Part shown: positions 27,401 to 36,974 of the stretch, piece after piece | Layout: each line of letters begins with the position of its first letter | Numbering within the stretch: position 1 is the stretch's first letter | Notes under the pieces: generated by a model | What the model was told of the DNA's origin: nothing | What the model saw: only the letters and a program-made list of their open reading frames with translations | Databases searched by the model: none | Made by a program: the position numbers and the translations under genes | Assembly (NCBI RefSeq): GCF_013408295.1 | Contig: NZ_JACBYQ010000002.1 | Coordinates: 1,302,001-1,366,000, forward strand | Direction: 5' to 3' | DNA length: 64,000 nt | From: Psychromicrobium silvestre | GTDB lineage: Bacteria; Actinomycetota; Actinomycetes; Actinomycetales; Micrococcaceae

Positions 27401-30400
27401 CCGGGCCGCAATGTGGCCATTGACGCCCTGCTGAACGATTCCGATCCGGACGGCGACGCACTACAGGTCAAGGTCGATGGCTTCAACGGCCCGGCCGAGA
27501 TGAAACCGCACCTGAGTCAGCAAGGCAGGGTCATTTTGACCTCGCCGAAAGATCCCGGCGTCTACACGATGAACTACACGATCACCGATAAGAAGTCGAC
27601 GGCGCGAGCCAATATCAAAATGACTGTCACCCCCACCGCGCCCTTGCAAGCGCCGATAGGTCGAGACGATCATGTCACCGAGCAGGATACCCTGGGCAAA
27701 ACAGCGGTGGACGTACCGGTGCTAAAGAACGATGAGGACCCGGACGGCGTTACCGAAGAGCTCAAGCTCAGCATCGAAGCCGGTCACCCCGAGGCCAGCG
27801 TTAACCCGGATGGCACCGTGCGGGTCACGTTGAGTAAAGATCCGCAATTGGTTCCTTACACGCTGACCGATATCGACGGACAGAAGGCCACCGCGATCAT
27901 CTGGCTCCCTGGCTTGGGAAAGCAGTATCCGGTGCTGTCGAAGAACGACCACCTTCAGGTGATGGCCGGTAAGACCGTCGCCATGAACCTGAATGAGTGG
28001 GTCAAGGTGCGTACCGGGCACTCACCCAAGCTGACTCAGGCCGATAAGATATCGCTGATCGGTGGGGACAACAGCAATAAGGATCTGATCGCGAACAACG
28101 GAACCGCCATTAACTACCACGCCAATGCTGATTTCTATGGCCTGGGATCGATCACTTTCGAGGTGATGGATGGGGCTAATCCGCAGGATAACGACGTGCT
28201 GAAGTCCACCTTGACGGTGATGGTCGATGTGATCCCGGATCCGAATAGGAACCGGCCGCCCTCCTTCACCGGAACTACTCTTGAGGTGGCTAAGGGGAAT
28301 ACTGAGGAACTGGATCTGACCACGCTGGCCACCGATCCGGACCCGGACGACAATGCCAAGCTCAAGTTCAAGATCGAGGGGAACAAACCCAGCGATTTCG
28401 ATGTGGATCTGAACGGACAGACGCTCAAGGTCGGGGTCAAGGGCGATGTGAAGCCGGGTGCCAATGCCATCCTTCCGCTTACCGTTACCGATGGTAAAAG
28501 CGACGAGGTCAAAGCACAGATCAACCTGCTGGCCATCTCCACGGATAAGCCGTTAGCGGTGGCGAATGATGACGTGCTTGAGGCGAACGCTGGGGCAACC
28601 AGTACCGTGGATGTGCTGGCCAATGATGTGAATCCGTTCCCGGAGACACCACTTGCGATCACTGACGCCGTGGTTGAGGCCGGCGGAACGAATGTTTCTG
28701 TGAAGGTCACTGGATCGCACGGTCGTATTGAGGTCGGCACGAATGAGGACTTCAAGGGCGATGTGGTGGTGCGCTACACGATTGAGGACGCTACCGGGGA
28801 TTCCGCACGGCGGGTCAATGGTCGGATCCACATCACCGTGAAAGGCAAACCGGATGCGCCGGGGATTCCACGGGTGGTGGAAGCCAAAGACAAGTCGGTG
28901 CTGCTGAATTGGTCTCCGGCAGCTGATAATGGCTCGCCGATCACCGGTTACGAGGTGATCGACTCACAAGGCCATACTCATCCTTGCCCGACTAACACTT
29001 GTTTGATTACTGGACTGACCAATAATCAGAGTTACACCTTCACGGTCAAGGCGATTAACGCCGTCGGCGAGTCTGGGACTTCCGCCAGTTCGGCCTCGGC
29101 AACGCCGGATCGGGCACCGAGCGCTCCGGCAGCGCCCGCTGCAAAGTTCGGCGATAAGGAAATTTCGCTCACTTGGGTGACCCCAACCGGCGATTTCAGC
29201 CCGGTGACCAAATTAAATGTGCAGATTTCCCCTGCCCCGGCCGGGCAGAATCCGCAGAAAACCGTTTCCGGCACCAGCTTGGTTTGGCCTGGCTTGAGCA
29301 ACGGAACAGCCTATACCTTCCGAATCCAGGCCATTAATAAGGCCAAGGAACCCAGCCCGTGGAGCAGCTATTCCGTTAAGCAGGTGCCTGCGGGCGTGCC
29401 CCTGACTCCTGCCGCGCCGACCTCGAAGGCGACCAATCAGGTGGGTAGCTCGAATCAGGCTCAGGTGAATTGGACTGCGCCGGATGGCAATGGCGATAAC
29501 AATATGACCTATACCCTGACGGTTTATCGGGGAACCACGGTGATTCAGACCCTGGCGCCGACGACGGCGACAACGGCGACGGTAACTCTGCCGAACTCAC
29601 AGGAGGGTTATTACTTCTCGGTCAAGGCCAAGAACAAGGCTGGTACCTCTGCGGCCAGCCCGCGTTCTGCGGCACAGCGCTCGATTAGCAGGCCGGACAG
29701 GGTTGCGACTCCGAGTATCGTACCCACCGACACCGCGAATGCTGGTAATAGGATCATCATTAATTTCAAGCCACTGAGCGGGCCAGAATTGCATGGTTCG
29801 TATCCCAGCGAGATGACCTACTACGCCAATATCTCTTCGGGCGCCCAACACGTTCAAGTCTCGCCAGGCAGCATGGTGGCAGCACCGAACGGCACACCGA
29901 CGACGGTTACGATAGTCGCCGAATCCAGAGCCTATGAGGGGGATGGCGACGCCTCCGATCATTCGAATGAGGTTATCCCACACGGCACAGCCAAGGCGGC
30001 CACAGTGAGTGGACAGGACGGCAAACAGGGCGACAAAACGGTCACTTTCACCTGGTCTGAGCCGAGTAACGCAGATGTTCAGGTTACCCAAATCAGTATT
30101 GATGGGGGTGGCTGGTCTAAGGTGCAAGCTAGCGGAAGCATCTCTGTGGGGGACGGTTTTGACCAGAAACACAACATCAAGGTAAGGAATATCAATTCGA
30201 ACAAGCCCGGCGATGTAGGCCCTGTGGCCGGTGCGAGTGCAACCACAGGCGCGGATAATCCTCCGCCCCAGGCCAAGGTCGAAGCCTATCCCGACGACAC
30301 TTGCACGGAGCCCGATGGTCCACACACAACTATTTACAACCCAAGTGGACCCACTTGCGCAGGGAAAGACGGCGGAACTAATCAGAATCCGCCGTTCCCT

Positions 30401-30559
30401 TGGCTAGATATCAATAAGCCGGTGGTGATCGATCGGTGTGGAAGCCCCTGGGGTACCAGCGGTTGGTACCACATCACCGGTGGCCCCTTTGATAATCGAT
30501 GGGTTCGTGCGAATACAACCCGAAAGGCGCCAGGCTCCGGCCCGCTACCGTGTTCTTAG
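24434..30559 (+). CDS. Giant membrane-anchored Ig-like / fibronectin type III repeat protein
   Basis: A 2041-residue surface protein. One N-terminal membrane helix at about residues 16-38 after a basic stretch implies a cytoplasmic N-terminus and a huge exported body; no lipobox or LPXTG is present. Residues 45-390 are beta-rich and may form a propeller. From about 399 to 1470 eleven Ig-like repeats of 92-110 residues follow, most containing NDTDPDGD-like Ca-binding loops (clear at about 422, 523, 710, 806, 1003, 1098), with the ninth lacking the loop. Two or three FN3 domains lie at about 1472-1755. The last 95 residues hold four Cys and a GWYHITGGPFDNRWV block. Proteins of this type head PFNA-like clusters. 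Role: probably adhesion, a cell-wall scaffold, or an export partner of the system downstream. Confidence 0.85.
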   Translation: MALGNVAKRLKSKSRYIAAGSLAVVGALVVAGAVIYPGFTTADVNLNDGSVWVTNKGKNLVGHLNYQSQILDGGFTATTSGFDVLQQASNVFMDNDAGSSLSTVNVPEMALQPEAKLGGGKQTSLGSSVLALVDSGKHSVWLATATTAGSFDDKSTKPTLENQQNPAVVVGLDDAVYAVDGKSGTLTTMTVDDSGQVKEQKSSKIDGLSTDSPLQISVVGDQPVVFDPSGGKLYLPGNKTVQVPDAEGALLQQHGSAADFVAIGTTKGLIQQPLNGSAAQNFDLKSTGTPAAPIQQAGCIHMAWSGLNKYLHFCAGNNNNAIPVPKAGVGSELVFRQNRDVVVLNDTKGGNVWLVNQNMVLVDNWQDLETQTKNNADAKKDSADPSFVNTLPDRTKPNRSPNAKADEFGVRAGRTTLLPVLYNDTDPDGDVLTVQQPSKQPKIGNLETVYGGTGLQITVPPNASSSPETFSYTADDGRGGEASASVTVKVVPDSENHPPAPKRALPTLVLEQGQSLSQNVLSDWADPDGDDVFLVSAKSDDGSANVKTTPDGQLSYADLGISSGLKSLTIVVSDGRETAPRQIKVSVKPAGGAPPLANADFARAVVGQTVTVAPLKNDVDPSGAGLRLAQVERNNTVKISDPADDGTFTFESSKTGAIYLTYQVSNGPQSATGLIRVDVEAKQEDAPPTAVKDLAMLPAGGSSLVDVLGNDTDPSGGVLVVKSVQAPAGSPISATVLDHNVVKLTDLRGLNAPLQLNYVVANAAGSSTGVINVIPIPRPAKLLPPVAKDDDVNVRVGDVVNIKVLANDIDPNGQPLKSPQITQAPTAAQGKLFVDQDQLRFLAGPTAGTVQGIYKITNASGQSESAVVTIHILPADPANNSAPTPKQLTGRVIAGTSQQIQVPLDGIDQDGDSVQLVGIDQVPSLGTVVVGSNYLTYIAAASSAGTDTFSYRVRDRLGAEATATVKVGVAPAEAVNHPPVANDDVISMRPGRNVAIDALLNDSDPDGDALQVKVDGFNGPAEMKPHLSQQGRVILTSPKDPGVYTMNYTITDKKSTARANIKMTVTPTAPLQAPIGRDDHVTEQDTLGKTAVDVPVLKNDEDPDGVTEELKLSIEAGHPEASVNPDGTVRVTLSKDPQLVPYTLTDIDGQKATAIIWLPGLGKQYPVLSKNDHLQVMAGKTVAMNLNEWVKVRTGHSPKLTQADKISLIGGDNSNKDLIANNGTAINYHANADFYGLGSITFEVMDGANPQDNDVLKSTLTVMVDVIPDPNRNRPPSFTGTTLEVAKGNTEELDLTTLATDPDPDDNAKLKFKIEGNKPSDFDVDLNGQTLKVGVKGDVKPGANAILPLTVTDGKSDEVKAQINLLAISTDKPLAVANDDVLEANAGATSTVDVLANDVNPFPETPLAITDAVVEAGGTNVSVKVTGSHGRIEVGTNEDFKGDVVVRYTIEDATGDSARRVNGRIHITVKGKPDAPGIPRVVEAKDKSVLLNWSPAADNGSPITGYEVIDSQGHTHPCPTNTCLITGLTNNQSYTFTVKAINAVGESGTSASSASATPDRAPSAPAAPAAKFGDKEISLTWVTPTGDFSPVTKLNVQISPAPAGQNPQKTVSGTSLVWPGLSNGTAYTFRIQAINKAKEPSPWSSYSVKQVPAGVPLTPAAPTSKATNQVGSSNQAQVNWTAPDGNGDNNMTYTLTVYRGTTVIQTLAPTTATTATVTLPNSQEGYYFSVKAKNKAGTSAASPRSAAQRSISRPDRVATPSIVPTDTANAGNRIIINFKPLSGPELHGSYPSEMTYYANISSGAQHVQVSPGSMVAAPNGTPTTVTIVAESRAYEGDGDASDHSNEVIPHGTAKAATVSGQDGKQGDKTVTFTWSEPSNADVQVTQISIDGGGWSKVQASGSISVGDGFDQKHNIKVRNINSNKPGDVGPVAGASATTGADNPPPQAKVEAYPDDTCTEPDGPHTTIYNPSGPTCAGKDGGTNQNPPFPWLDINKPVVIDRCGSPWGTSGWYHITGGPFDNRWVRANTTRKAPGSGPLPCS

Positions 30560-30603
30560 GAACTTGAGCCTTGAAAATAGTGAACCGACAAAGAGGACAA
30601 TAG

Positions 30604-31575
30604 ATGACGATGACCGCGGAGCAGGCCACTTGGTTTGCTGGAACCTTCGAAAAGCTGGTGGCCAATATTGGTCAGGCGGTACTAGGTAAGGCGCATGTGG
30701 TGCGGCTGACGCTGACCGCGATGCTCGCCGAGGGCCATGTGCTGTTCGAGGACGCTCCCGGCACCGGAAAGACCATGCTGGCTCGTGCCTTGGCAGCAAC
30801 CGTGCAGGGCAGTAACTCGCGCATCCAGTTCACCCCGGATCTACTGCCCTCCGATGTCACCGGTGTGACCATCTACGATCAGAAGACGCAGAAGTTTGAG
30901 TTCCATAAGGGGCCGATCTTCGCCACCATTGTGCTTGCCGATGAGATTAACCGTGCCTCGCCGAAGACCCAGTCTGCACTATTGGAGGTAATGGAAGAGT
31001 CTCGGGTCACCGTGGACGGCGTGACCTATGAAGCGGGCCGTCCCTTTATGGTGCTGGCTACCCAGAACCCGATCGAGCAGGCTGGTACCTACCGGCTGCC
31101 GGAAGCGCAGCTGGATCGTTTTCTGATCAAGACCTCCATCGGTTACCCCGATCATGCTTCCACCGTCCAGGTGCTCAGCGGCTCCAGCCAGCGCGACCGT
31201 ACCTCCACCCTGCAAGCCATTATTACCACCGCAGCCGTGGCCGATATGGCGGATCTGGCAGCCACCACACACGCCGACCCGGCGGTGCTGGAATACATCT
31301 CACGGCTCTGCGAAGAAACCCGCAACGCCGCCGAGACCCGGCTGGGCGTCAGCGTCCGTGGTGCTATCGCCATGGTCAGAGCAGCTAAAGTTTGGGCTGC
31401 CTCCCAGGGCCGCAATTATGTGCTCCCCGACGATGTTAAGGAACTGGCTCCTGTGGTCTGGACGCACCGCTTGGTGATGGATCCGGAGGCTGAATTCGCC
31501 GGGGCAACTCCCGACGTCGTCCTCAAGCGCGTCCTCGCTGAGGTGGCCGCGCCGCAGCAGCGCGCCAGCGCCTAA
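30604..31575 (+). CDS. MoxR-family AAA+ ATPase
   Basis: AAA+ ATPase of 323 residues that usually acts as a chaperone for assembly or activation of a partner complex with DUF58/VWA proteins. Seen: Walker [12 protein letters not shown] near residue 52, Walker [21 protein letters not shown] near residue 113, sensor 1 ATQNPIEQ, and arginine-finger region AQLDRFL. ATG at 30604, 44 bases after the Ig-like gene, and followed by DUF58 and transglutaminase-like genes, the standard MoxR-DUF58-TgpA order. It is cytoplasmic. Confidence 0.94.
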   Translation: MTMTAEQATWFAGTFEKLVANIGQAVLGKAHVVRLTLTAMLAEGHVLFEDAPGTGKTMLARALAATVQGSNSRIQFTPDLLPSDVTGVTIYDQKTQKFEFHKGPIFATIVLADEINRASPKTQSALLEVMEESRVTVDGVTYEAGRPFMVLATQNPIEQAGTYRLPEAQLDRFLIKTSIGYPDHASTVQVLSGSSQRDRTSTLQAIITTAAVADMADLAATTHADPAVLEYISRLCEETRNAAETRLGVSVRGAIAMVRAAKVWAASQGRNYVLPDDVKELAPVVWTHRLVMDPEAEFAGATPDVVLKRVLAEVAAPQQRASA

Positions 31576-31606
31576 GCCGCAGCCGAAAATTCCGGGAAGC
31601 TCCTCA

Positions 31607-32938
31607 ATGTCGATCAGTTCAATGGCCTCCAACGCCTTGGCCACCCTACGTAAACCGTTCAAGCGGAACAGGGCACGTGGAAGGCTGCACCCCGCCTCCA
31701 TTTTCTCGGAGGCGGGCAAGCTCGCTGGGGCGTTCTTTGGGCCGATCTGGGCCAAGATCTGGGGCTGGCTCAGCAAGTACTTGGGCCCCGTGTTCGCGCC
31801 GATCAGCCCGCTGGGCTGGATGGTTCTCGCCGTGGTGCTGGGACTCTGGATTCTGGGTGGAATCTTCGGCTGGCAGGAGGCTCAGGCGATGGCCCTGCTG
31901 GGCAGCCTGTTGCTGATGATTGCCATCGGGTTCATTATCGGGCGCTCTTCTTATGGGATTGACATGGACTTAGCTCGGACCCGAGTTGCGGTAGGGGATC
32001 AGGCGGTCGGCAGCATCTCGGTCTCAAATACCTCGACTAGGCCACTACTCCCGGCCAGCCTGGAACTGCCCGTGGGCGGTAACACCGCGGTTTTTCACCT
32101 GCCCCGGATGAAACCCCAGGAAGTGCACGAGGACCTCTTCACCATTCCCACTAGTCGGCGCGCCGTGATTGCGGTGGGCCCGGTGCGTTCGGTGCGCGCC
32201 GACCCCTTGCGGCTTTTGCGCCGCCAGGTGCTGTGGACCGAGCAAACCGACCTGTACGTGCACCCGCGGACCACGCCGTTGCTTGGCTCGGCTGCCGGCT
32301 TCCTCAAGGATCTTGAGGGGCTGCCCACAACCGAACTTTCCAGCGCGGACGTCTCCTTTCACGCGCTACGGGATTACATTCCGGGTGACGACCGGCGACA
32401 TATCCACTGGAAGACGACGGCGCGCACCGGCAAGCTGATGGTTCGCCAGTTCGAAGAGACCCGGCGGGCTCATATCGCGATAGCACTGAGCATCAACACG
32501 AGCGAGTATGAGTCCGAGACGGCATTCGAACTAGCTATTTCCGCGGCGGCATCGATTGGCAGGCAAGCCATTCGGGAGCAGCGTGAGTTGAGCGTGCATG
32601 TGCAGCGTGGTCCCTTAAACTGCGCCACCGGCCGCACCCTGATGGACGATATGACTCGAATTGTGGGTGGAGATCGGCTCCCAGCGAGTGTCGATTTAGT
32701 TCGGGAGATCTCCGATGCCGTGCCCGGTGCTTCGGTGATGTTCTTCGTGGTGGGTTCGCTGGTCACCCCGGCGCAACTTCGTGCCGCGGCCGCCGCGGTG
32801 CCCCTGGGTGTACGTACCTTCGCGATCCGCTGCCTGGAGGAGGCCCCAGCGAGTCGAGCCAATATTGCCGATCTCACCGTGCTGACTCTCGGCGAACTGA
32901 GCGATCTTGCCCTGGTGTTGCGAAAGGCGGCGGCATGA
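31607..32938 (+). CDS. DUF58 domain membrane protein
   Basis: A 443-residue protein with a basic N-terminus, two or three membrane helices between about residues 65 and 125, and a cytoplasmic DUF58 domain whose signature GDDRRHIHWKTTARTGKLMV lies near residue 260, followed by a VWA-like fold. DUF58 proteins act with MoxR ATPases; their precise job is unsettled. The 3' end overlaps the transglutaminase-like gene by 4 bases (ATGA). Confidence 0.9.
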   Translation: MSISSMASNALATLRKPFKRNRARGRLHPASIFSEAGKLAGAFFGPIWAKIWGWLSKYLGPVFAPISPLGWMVLAVVLGLWILGGIFGWQEAQAMALLGSLLLMIAIGFIIGRSSYGIDMDLARTRVAVGDQAVGSISVSNTSTRPLLPASLELPVGGNTAVFHLPRMKPQEVHEDLFTIPTSRRAVIAVGPVRSVRADPLRLLRRQVLWTEQTDLYVHPRTTPLLGSAAGFLKDLEGLPTTELSSADVSFHALRDYIPGDDRRHIHWKTTARTGKLMVRQFEETRRAHIAIALSINTSEYESETAFELAISAAASIGRQAIREQRELSVHVQRGPLNCATGRTLMDDMTRIVGGDRLPASVDLVREISDAVPGASVMFFVVGSLVTPAQLRAAAAAVPLGVRTFAIRCLEEAPASRANIADLTVLTLGELSDLALVLRKAAA

Positions 32939-35505
32939 GTATCCCGTCCAGTAATGGCCAGCCGGTCAAAAAAGCTAAACAAGTCAAGCAGCTGAAGCCC
33001 TCTGCCTTCAGCTCGGGACGGCCACGTTGGCATTACTGGCTCGATGCCGGGGTGCTGTTCGTGCTGCTCGGCATCGCAGTGCTTGGCTTCGCACCGAGTT
33101 TTGGCGGTGACCCCGCCTACCTGATCGCAGGGCTCGGCGGAATTGCCGTTGGCCTGCTGATTGCCGCAGCGGGAGCGCACTGGAGACTCGGGCTAGTCCT
33201 CATGGTTGCGCTCAGCTTTGTTACTTATATGCTGCTCGGCAGTGCACTGGCTGCACCGCATGAGTCCTTACTCAGCTTCATCCCGACCGGAAGCTCGCTC
33301 CGAGGTTTACTGCTTGGCATTGTCTTCTCCTGGAAGCAGTTACTCACCATTGCCGCGCCGGTTGGCGTCTCGGTGGAGGTGCTAGTGGTTCCATATCTCT
33401 CGGCACTGTTCACCTCGGTAGTGGCAGGGACCTTGGCCTGGCGACTGCGCCGTCCTTACTGGACTATGCTGCCCGTGCTTGCTCTGTTCATCACCAGTAT
33501 TGCCTTTGGCACCTCGGAAGCATTTTTCCCGGTAATCCGCGGTGCTTTGCTCGGGATCGGAGGCATTGCCTGGTTGGCTTACCGGAGGGAGCTTGCCCAA
33601 CGGGAACCGGGTGCGCAGCGTGCCGCCGCCCGTCCGGCGGAGGCTGGCAAACCCTTGGCGGCCACCGCGAACCGGAACCGTCGGCTGGTGGCGGGTGCCG
33701 CCGTCGTACTGCTTGCTGGTGGGGTAACCGTTGCCGCGGCTCCGCTGATTTCCCAGGCTGACGACCGTCAGGTGCTCCGGGATGCGGTGATCCCTCCGCT
33801 GGACCCACACGATCTACCCTCGCCGCTGACCGACTTCCGCCGCTATATCGACCAGGACAAGGAAAAGGTTCTGTTTTCGGTGACTGGGCTGCCCCAGGAC
33901 GGACGGGTACGGCTTGCAGCGCTGGATGATTATGACGGCATCGTTTTCAATGTGGATGGACCGAGCTCCGGCTCCTTCGCGCCGATCGGTGACCCTAAAG
34001 CCCTGGGTGGTAACGCCGGTGGCGAGGGTACCAGCCAGCTCAGCTTCGAAATCCAGGACTACTCCGGGGTCTACATTCCGGATGCTCGGGTGGCCCGGTC
34101 GCTGCAGTACGAACAGGCCGATGGTGCGGAAAGCCCGCTCTATCTGAATACCGAATCGGATACCGCAGTGAAGCTCGACGGCGTCAAGACGGGGGATAAG
34201 TACAACGTCTCGGTAGCTTTCCCCAACCGGGTGGACCCGAAGGATTTAGCCAAGGCAAATTTCGGCGGGGTGACCATGCCGAAACTGGAGAACGTCCCGC
34301 AACTGATCGGGACCAAGGCCAACGATATTGCCGGGGACAAGGCAACTCCGTTCGCGAAGATCGAGGCGCTGGTCAATTATTTCCGCCAGGCCGGTAAATA
34401 CAGTACGGGTGCGGGCGGATCTGTACAGAGTCTCTCCGGTCATGGCGCAGCCCGGATCAACAAATTCCTCAGCGGCAAGCAGATCGTCGGCAACGATGAG
34501 CAATACGCCGTAGCTACTGCCTTGATGGCCAACTACTTGGGTATCCCAGCGCGGGTGGTGATGGGGTTCTATCCCGATCCGAAGGATGCCGACTACGGTG
34601 CCAGCACGGTAGAGATCAAAGGTTCGGATGTGCATGCCTGGGTCGAGGTGAACTTTGACGGGTACGGCTGGGTACCTTTCGACCCCACTCCGGACAAGGA
34701 CCATGTGCCCAACCCTCCGGATCCACAAAACGCCTCATCGCCCAAGCCGCAGGTATTGCAACCGCCGCCTCCGCCGCAGGAACAGGCCGAACTGCCACCG
34801 GACAGCTCTCCGGATGCTTTGGACAATGATAAGAAGAAGCAGGATCCCTGGGCTCTTCTAGGCCAGATCCTATTGATCATCGCCTATGCCCTGATTCCCT
34901 TGGTAATCTTGGCTATTCCCTTCGTGCTGATTGCCTTGTTGAAGAGGCGACGGCGGAAGAAGCGGCTCAGCCAAGGCGATCCGGCGCAACGGGTGGGTGG
35001 CGGCTGGAATGAGATGCTCTCCTTGGCCACGGACCTAGGTGCGGCCGTCAATCCCAAGCAGACCCGCAGGGAGACAGCTAATACCTTGGTAGAGGCTTTC
35101 CCCGGTTCGCAGAGCAGCACGACGGCGCTTGCCCAGCGTGCTGATTCGGTGATCTTTGGTGCCGGGCAGCCGAGCGAGCAGGAAGTGCAAAGCTTCTGGG
35201 GCATCGTTGATGACTCATTAAAGGATATGAATCAGTCAGTGGGGCGCTGGCACCGGCTGCGCGCTAAATTCTCGCCCCGCTCGCTGCTGAGCGAAGCAGG
35301 CGTTGCGCTTGCTATTCGTTCGAAGTCTTCGACGGGGAAACCCTCGCCCGTAGGCCCTTCGCCGGTAGCGCAGGGCGGCACCAAGAAACCCGAACAACAG
35401 CCGGAGGCGGGGGAACCGCCGAGCCAGCAACCGGGGAATTACGCTGAGCCGGACGAACAGACCGTGGCTCGGCCACGCCCAGAGGATCCGGGGACGCAGC
35501 GATGA
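32935..35505 (+). CDS. TgpA-like transglutaminase-fold membrane protein, catalytic Cys absent
   Basis: An 856-residue protein with a bundle of six or so membrane helices in the first 270 residues, an extracytoplasmic transglutaminase-core domain at about 500-590, a Pro-rich linker, one more membrane helix near 645-668 and a cytoplasmic tail. The core ends look normal: GIPARVVMGF, H567 in VHAWVEV and D583 in PFDPTP. But where active enzymes have Cys-Glu-Gln, this reads N520-D521-E522-Q523, so the nucleophile is gone. It should be a binding or structural pseudoenzyme. ATGA overlaps join it to the genes on both sides. Confidence 0.88.
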   Translation: MSIPSSNGQPVKKAKQVKQLKPSAFSSGRPRWHYWLDAGVLFVLLGIAVLGFAPSFGGDPAYLIAGLGGIAVGLLIAAAGAHWRLGLVLMVALSFVTYMLLGSALAAPHESLLSFIPTGSSLRGLLLGIVFSWKQLLTIAAPVGVSVEVLVVPYLSALFTSVVAGTLAWRLRRPYWTMLPVLALFITSIAFGTSEAFFPVIRGALLGIGGIAWLAYRRELAQREPGAQRAAARPAEAGKPLAATANRNRRLVAGAAVVLLAGGVTVAAAPLISQADDRQVLRDAVIPPLDPHDLPSPLTDFRRYIDQDKEKVLFSVTGLPQDGRVRLAALDDYDGIVFNVDGPSSGSFAPIGDPKALGGNAGGEGTSQLSFEIQDYSGVYIPDARVARSLQYEQADGAESPLYLNTESDTAVKLDGVKTGDKYNVSVAFPNRVDPKDLAKANFGGVTMPKLENVPQLIGTKANDIAGDKATPFAKIEALVNYFRQAGKYSTGAGGSVQSLSGHGAARINKFLSGKQIVGNDEQYAVATALMANYLGIPARVVMGFYPDPKDADYGASTVEIKGSDVHAWVEVNFDGYGWVPFDPTPDKDHVPNPPDPQNASSPKPQVLQPPPPPQEQAELPPDSSPDALDNDKKKQDPWALLGQILLIIAYALIPLVILAIPFVLIALLKRRRRKKRLSQGDPAQRVGGGWNEMLSLATDLGAAVNPKQTRRETANTLVEAFPGSQSSTTALAQRADSVIFGAGQPSEQEVQSFWGIVDDSLKDMNQSVGRWHRLRAKFSPRSLLSEAGVALAIRSKSSTGKPSPVGPSPVAQGGTKKPEQQPEAGEPPSQQPGNYAEPDEQTVARPRPEDPGTQR

Positions 35506-36974
35506 ACGCCGCTACATTGACCTGCCGAAATTGTGGCACCAAGCTGGCTGCCGGAGCCTCCTTTTGCACCCTCTGCGGTGCCGCCGTCTACAACCGGGCC
35601 GGGCGTACCAGCCAGCAGAGTCCGGCCGAGCCGCTGACGGAAAACGACCAGAAGATCCAGATTCCGGGTATTATCCCGGTGACCCCCTTTAGTAGGGGGC
35701 CGGTGATAGCGCCGAAGACGGACGAGCTGGGAGACGAGATGGCGCGGTTGAATCTGGTCGGTGCGGGGGCGGGAAAACGGCTGGGTGCCAAGCTCATCGA
35801 TATGGTGCTTCCCTCGATACTTTCCGCGGTCGGAGCCATCGTAGGGTTCCTCAACATTGTGGTCACCCGGGTCAACGATCAAGCCGTCAGAGTTGACTCA
35901 ACTTGGTTGCTGATCTGGTTCGGCGCCGCTTCGCTGCTGAGTCTGGTCTATTGGGTGCTGTTGTGGTTCTGGGAAGCTAAAGCGGGCAAGACCCCGGGGA
36001 ACCTGCTGCTTGGTCTACGCACCGCGGACATGAAGGGCTTGGCTCCCGGAATGTTGGCGATTTTCGTGCGTAACCTGATCATTACCATCGGTTTCGGAAT
36101 CGCGCTGGCTGGTGGTGTTCTGGTGATGCTTTCCAGCGCCTGGGATAAGAACGGCAAACGCCAGGGCTGGCAGGACAAAGCCGCGCACACCTTGGTCTTC
36201 GATATCAAGGCCGGGCGGGACCCGCTCACCTCGGGTGGTATCGATGGTCCAGCGTCTTTTGCACCGGTAGAGCTTCCTGGCATGATGCCGGTGAACTCGC
36301 CGGTGGCTGGCGCTTCGCAAGCCGTTGCGCCGCAGGCTGCTGCGCCGCAGGCTGGGCAGCTCCAGAGTGCTCAGGCCTTTTCGCCTCAAGCCGCACCGCA
36401 GCCCGCTGTCCCGCCGGCAGCGCCGCTCGCTCCGCTGGTCATTTCACCGGAGCCCTCCGGTCCGGTCCGGATCGAGTCAGCCCCGGCGCTCGGGAACCCC
36501 TTTGCCCCGCCAGCAGTCCAGGCTCCTGCATCGTGGCAAGCCCCGCCCGAACCTCAGGCTCCCGAGGCTTGGCAGCCAATGCCTGGCACTCCGCATCCGG
36601 ATGAGGAAGCGGGAGAGACTAAGTTCCGGCCACGAGGCGTGACGCCGAGTGTCGCGATGACTTTTGACGACGGAAGAACAGCCATCGTGAGTGGTGCGGC
36701 ACTGATCGGACGTAATCCCTCTGGATACGATAGTGAGGTGATTGATCAGCTGATCGCGGTTCCTGATGAGAGCCGCTCTATTTCCAAAACCCATTTGCAT
36801 GTGCAGGCTGCAGCCGAGGGACTGTGGGTGACCGACCGCCAATCGACGAACGGCAGCGCCGTCGTCAGCGCCGAGGGGATGGTTAACCGCCTGACCCCGG
36901 GCAATGCCGTGTTGGCTCCGTTTGGCTCCACCATCCGCTTCGGCGACCGCAGCCTGGCCGTGGGCAAGGCATGA
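35502..36974 (+). CDS. Zinc-ribbon / RDD membrane / FHA protein
   Basis: A 490-residue three-part protein. Residues 8-27 form a zinc ribbon (CRNCG and CTLCG). An RDD-family membrane domain with three or four helices spans about 85-235 (GKRLGAKLIDMVLPSIL). A long Ala/Pro/Gln linker leads to a C-terminal FHA domain at about 385-490 with the phosphothreonine-binding residues in place: IGRNPS, SISKTHLHV and STNGS. The FHA domain is a likely partner of the kinase encoded 3 kb downstream. ATGA overlaps with both neighbours. Confidence 0.88.
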   Translation: MNAATLTCRNCGTKLAAGASFCTLCGAAVYNRAGRTSQQSPAEPLTENDQKIQIPGIIPVTPFSRGPVIAPKTDELGDEMARLNLVGAGAGKRLGAKLIDMVLPSILSAVGAIVGFLNIVVTRVNDQAVRVDSTWLLIWFGAASLLSLVYWVLLWFWEAKAGKTPGNLLLGLRTADMKGLAPGMLAIFVRNLIITIGFGIALAGGVLVMLSSAWDKNGKRQGWQDKAAHTLVFDIKAGRDPLTSGGIDGPASFAPVELPGMMPVNSPVAGASQAVAPQAAAPQAGQLQSAQAFSPQAAPQPAVPPAAPLAPLVISPEPSGPVRIESAPALGNPFAPPAVQAPASWQAPPEPQAPEAWQPMPGTPHPDEEAGETKFRPRGVTPSVAMTFDDGRTAIVSGAALIGRNPSGYDSEVIDQLIAVPDESRSISKTHLHVQAAAEGLWVTDRQSTNGSAVVSAEGMVNRLTPGNAVLAPFGSTIRFGDRSLAVGKA

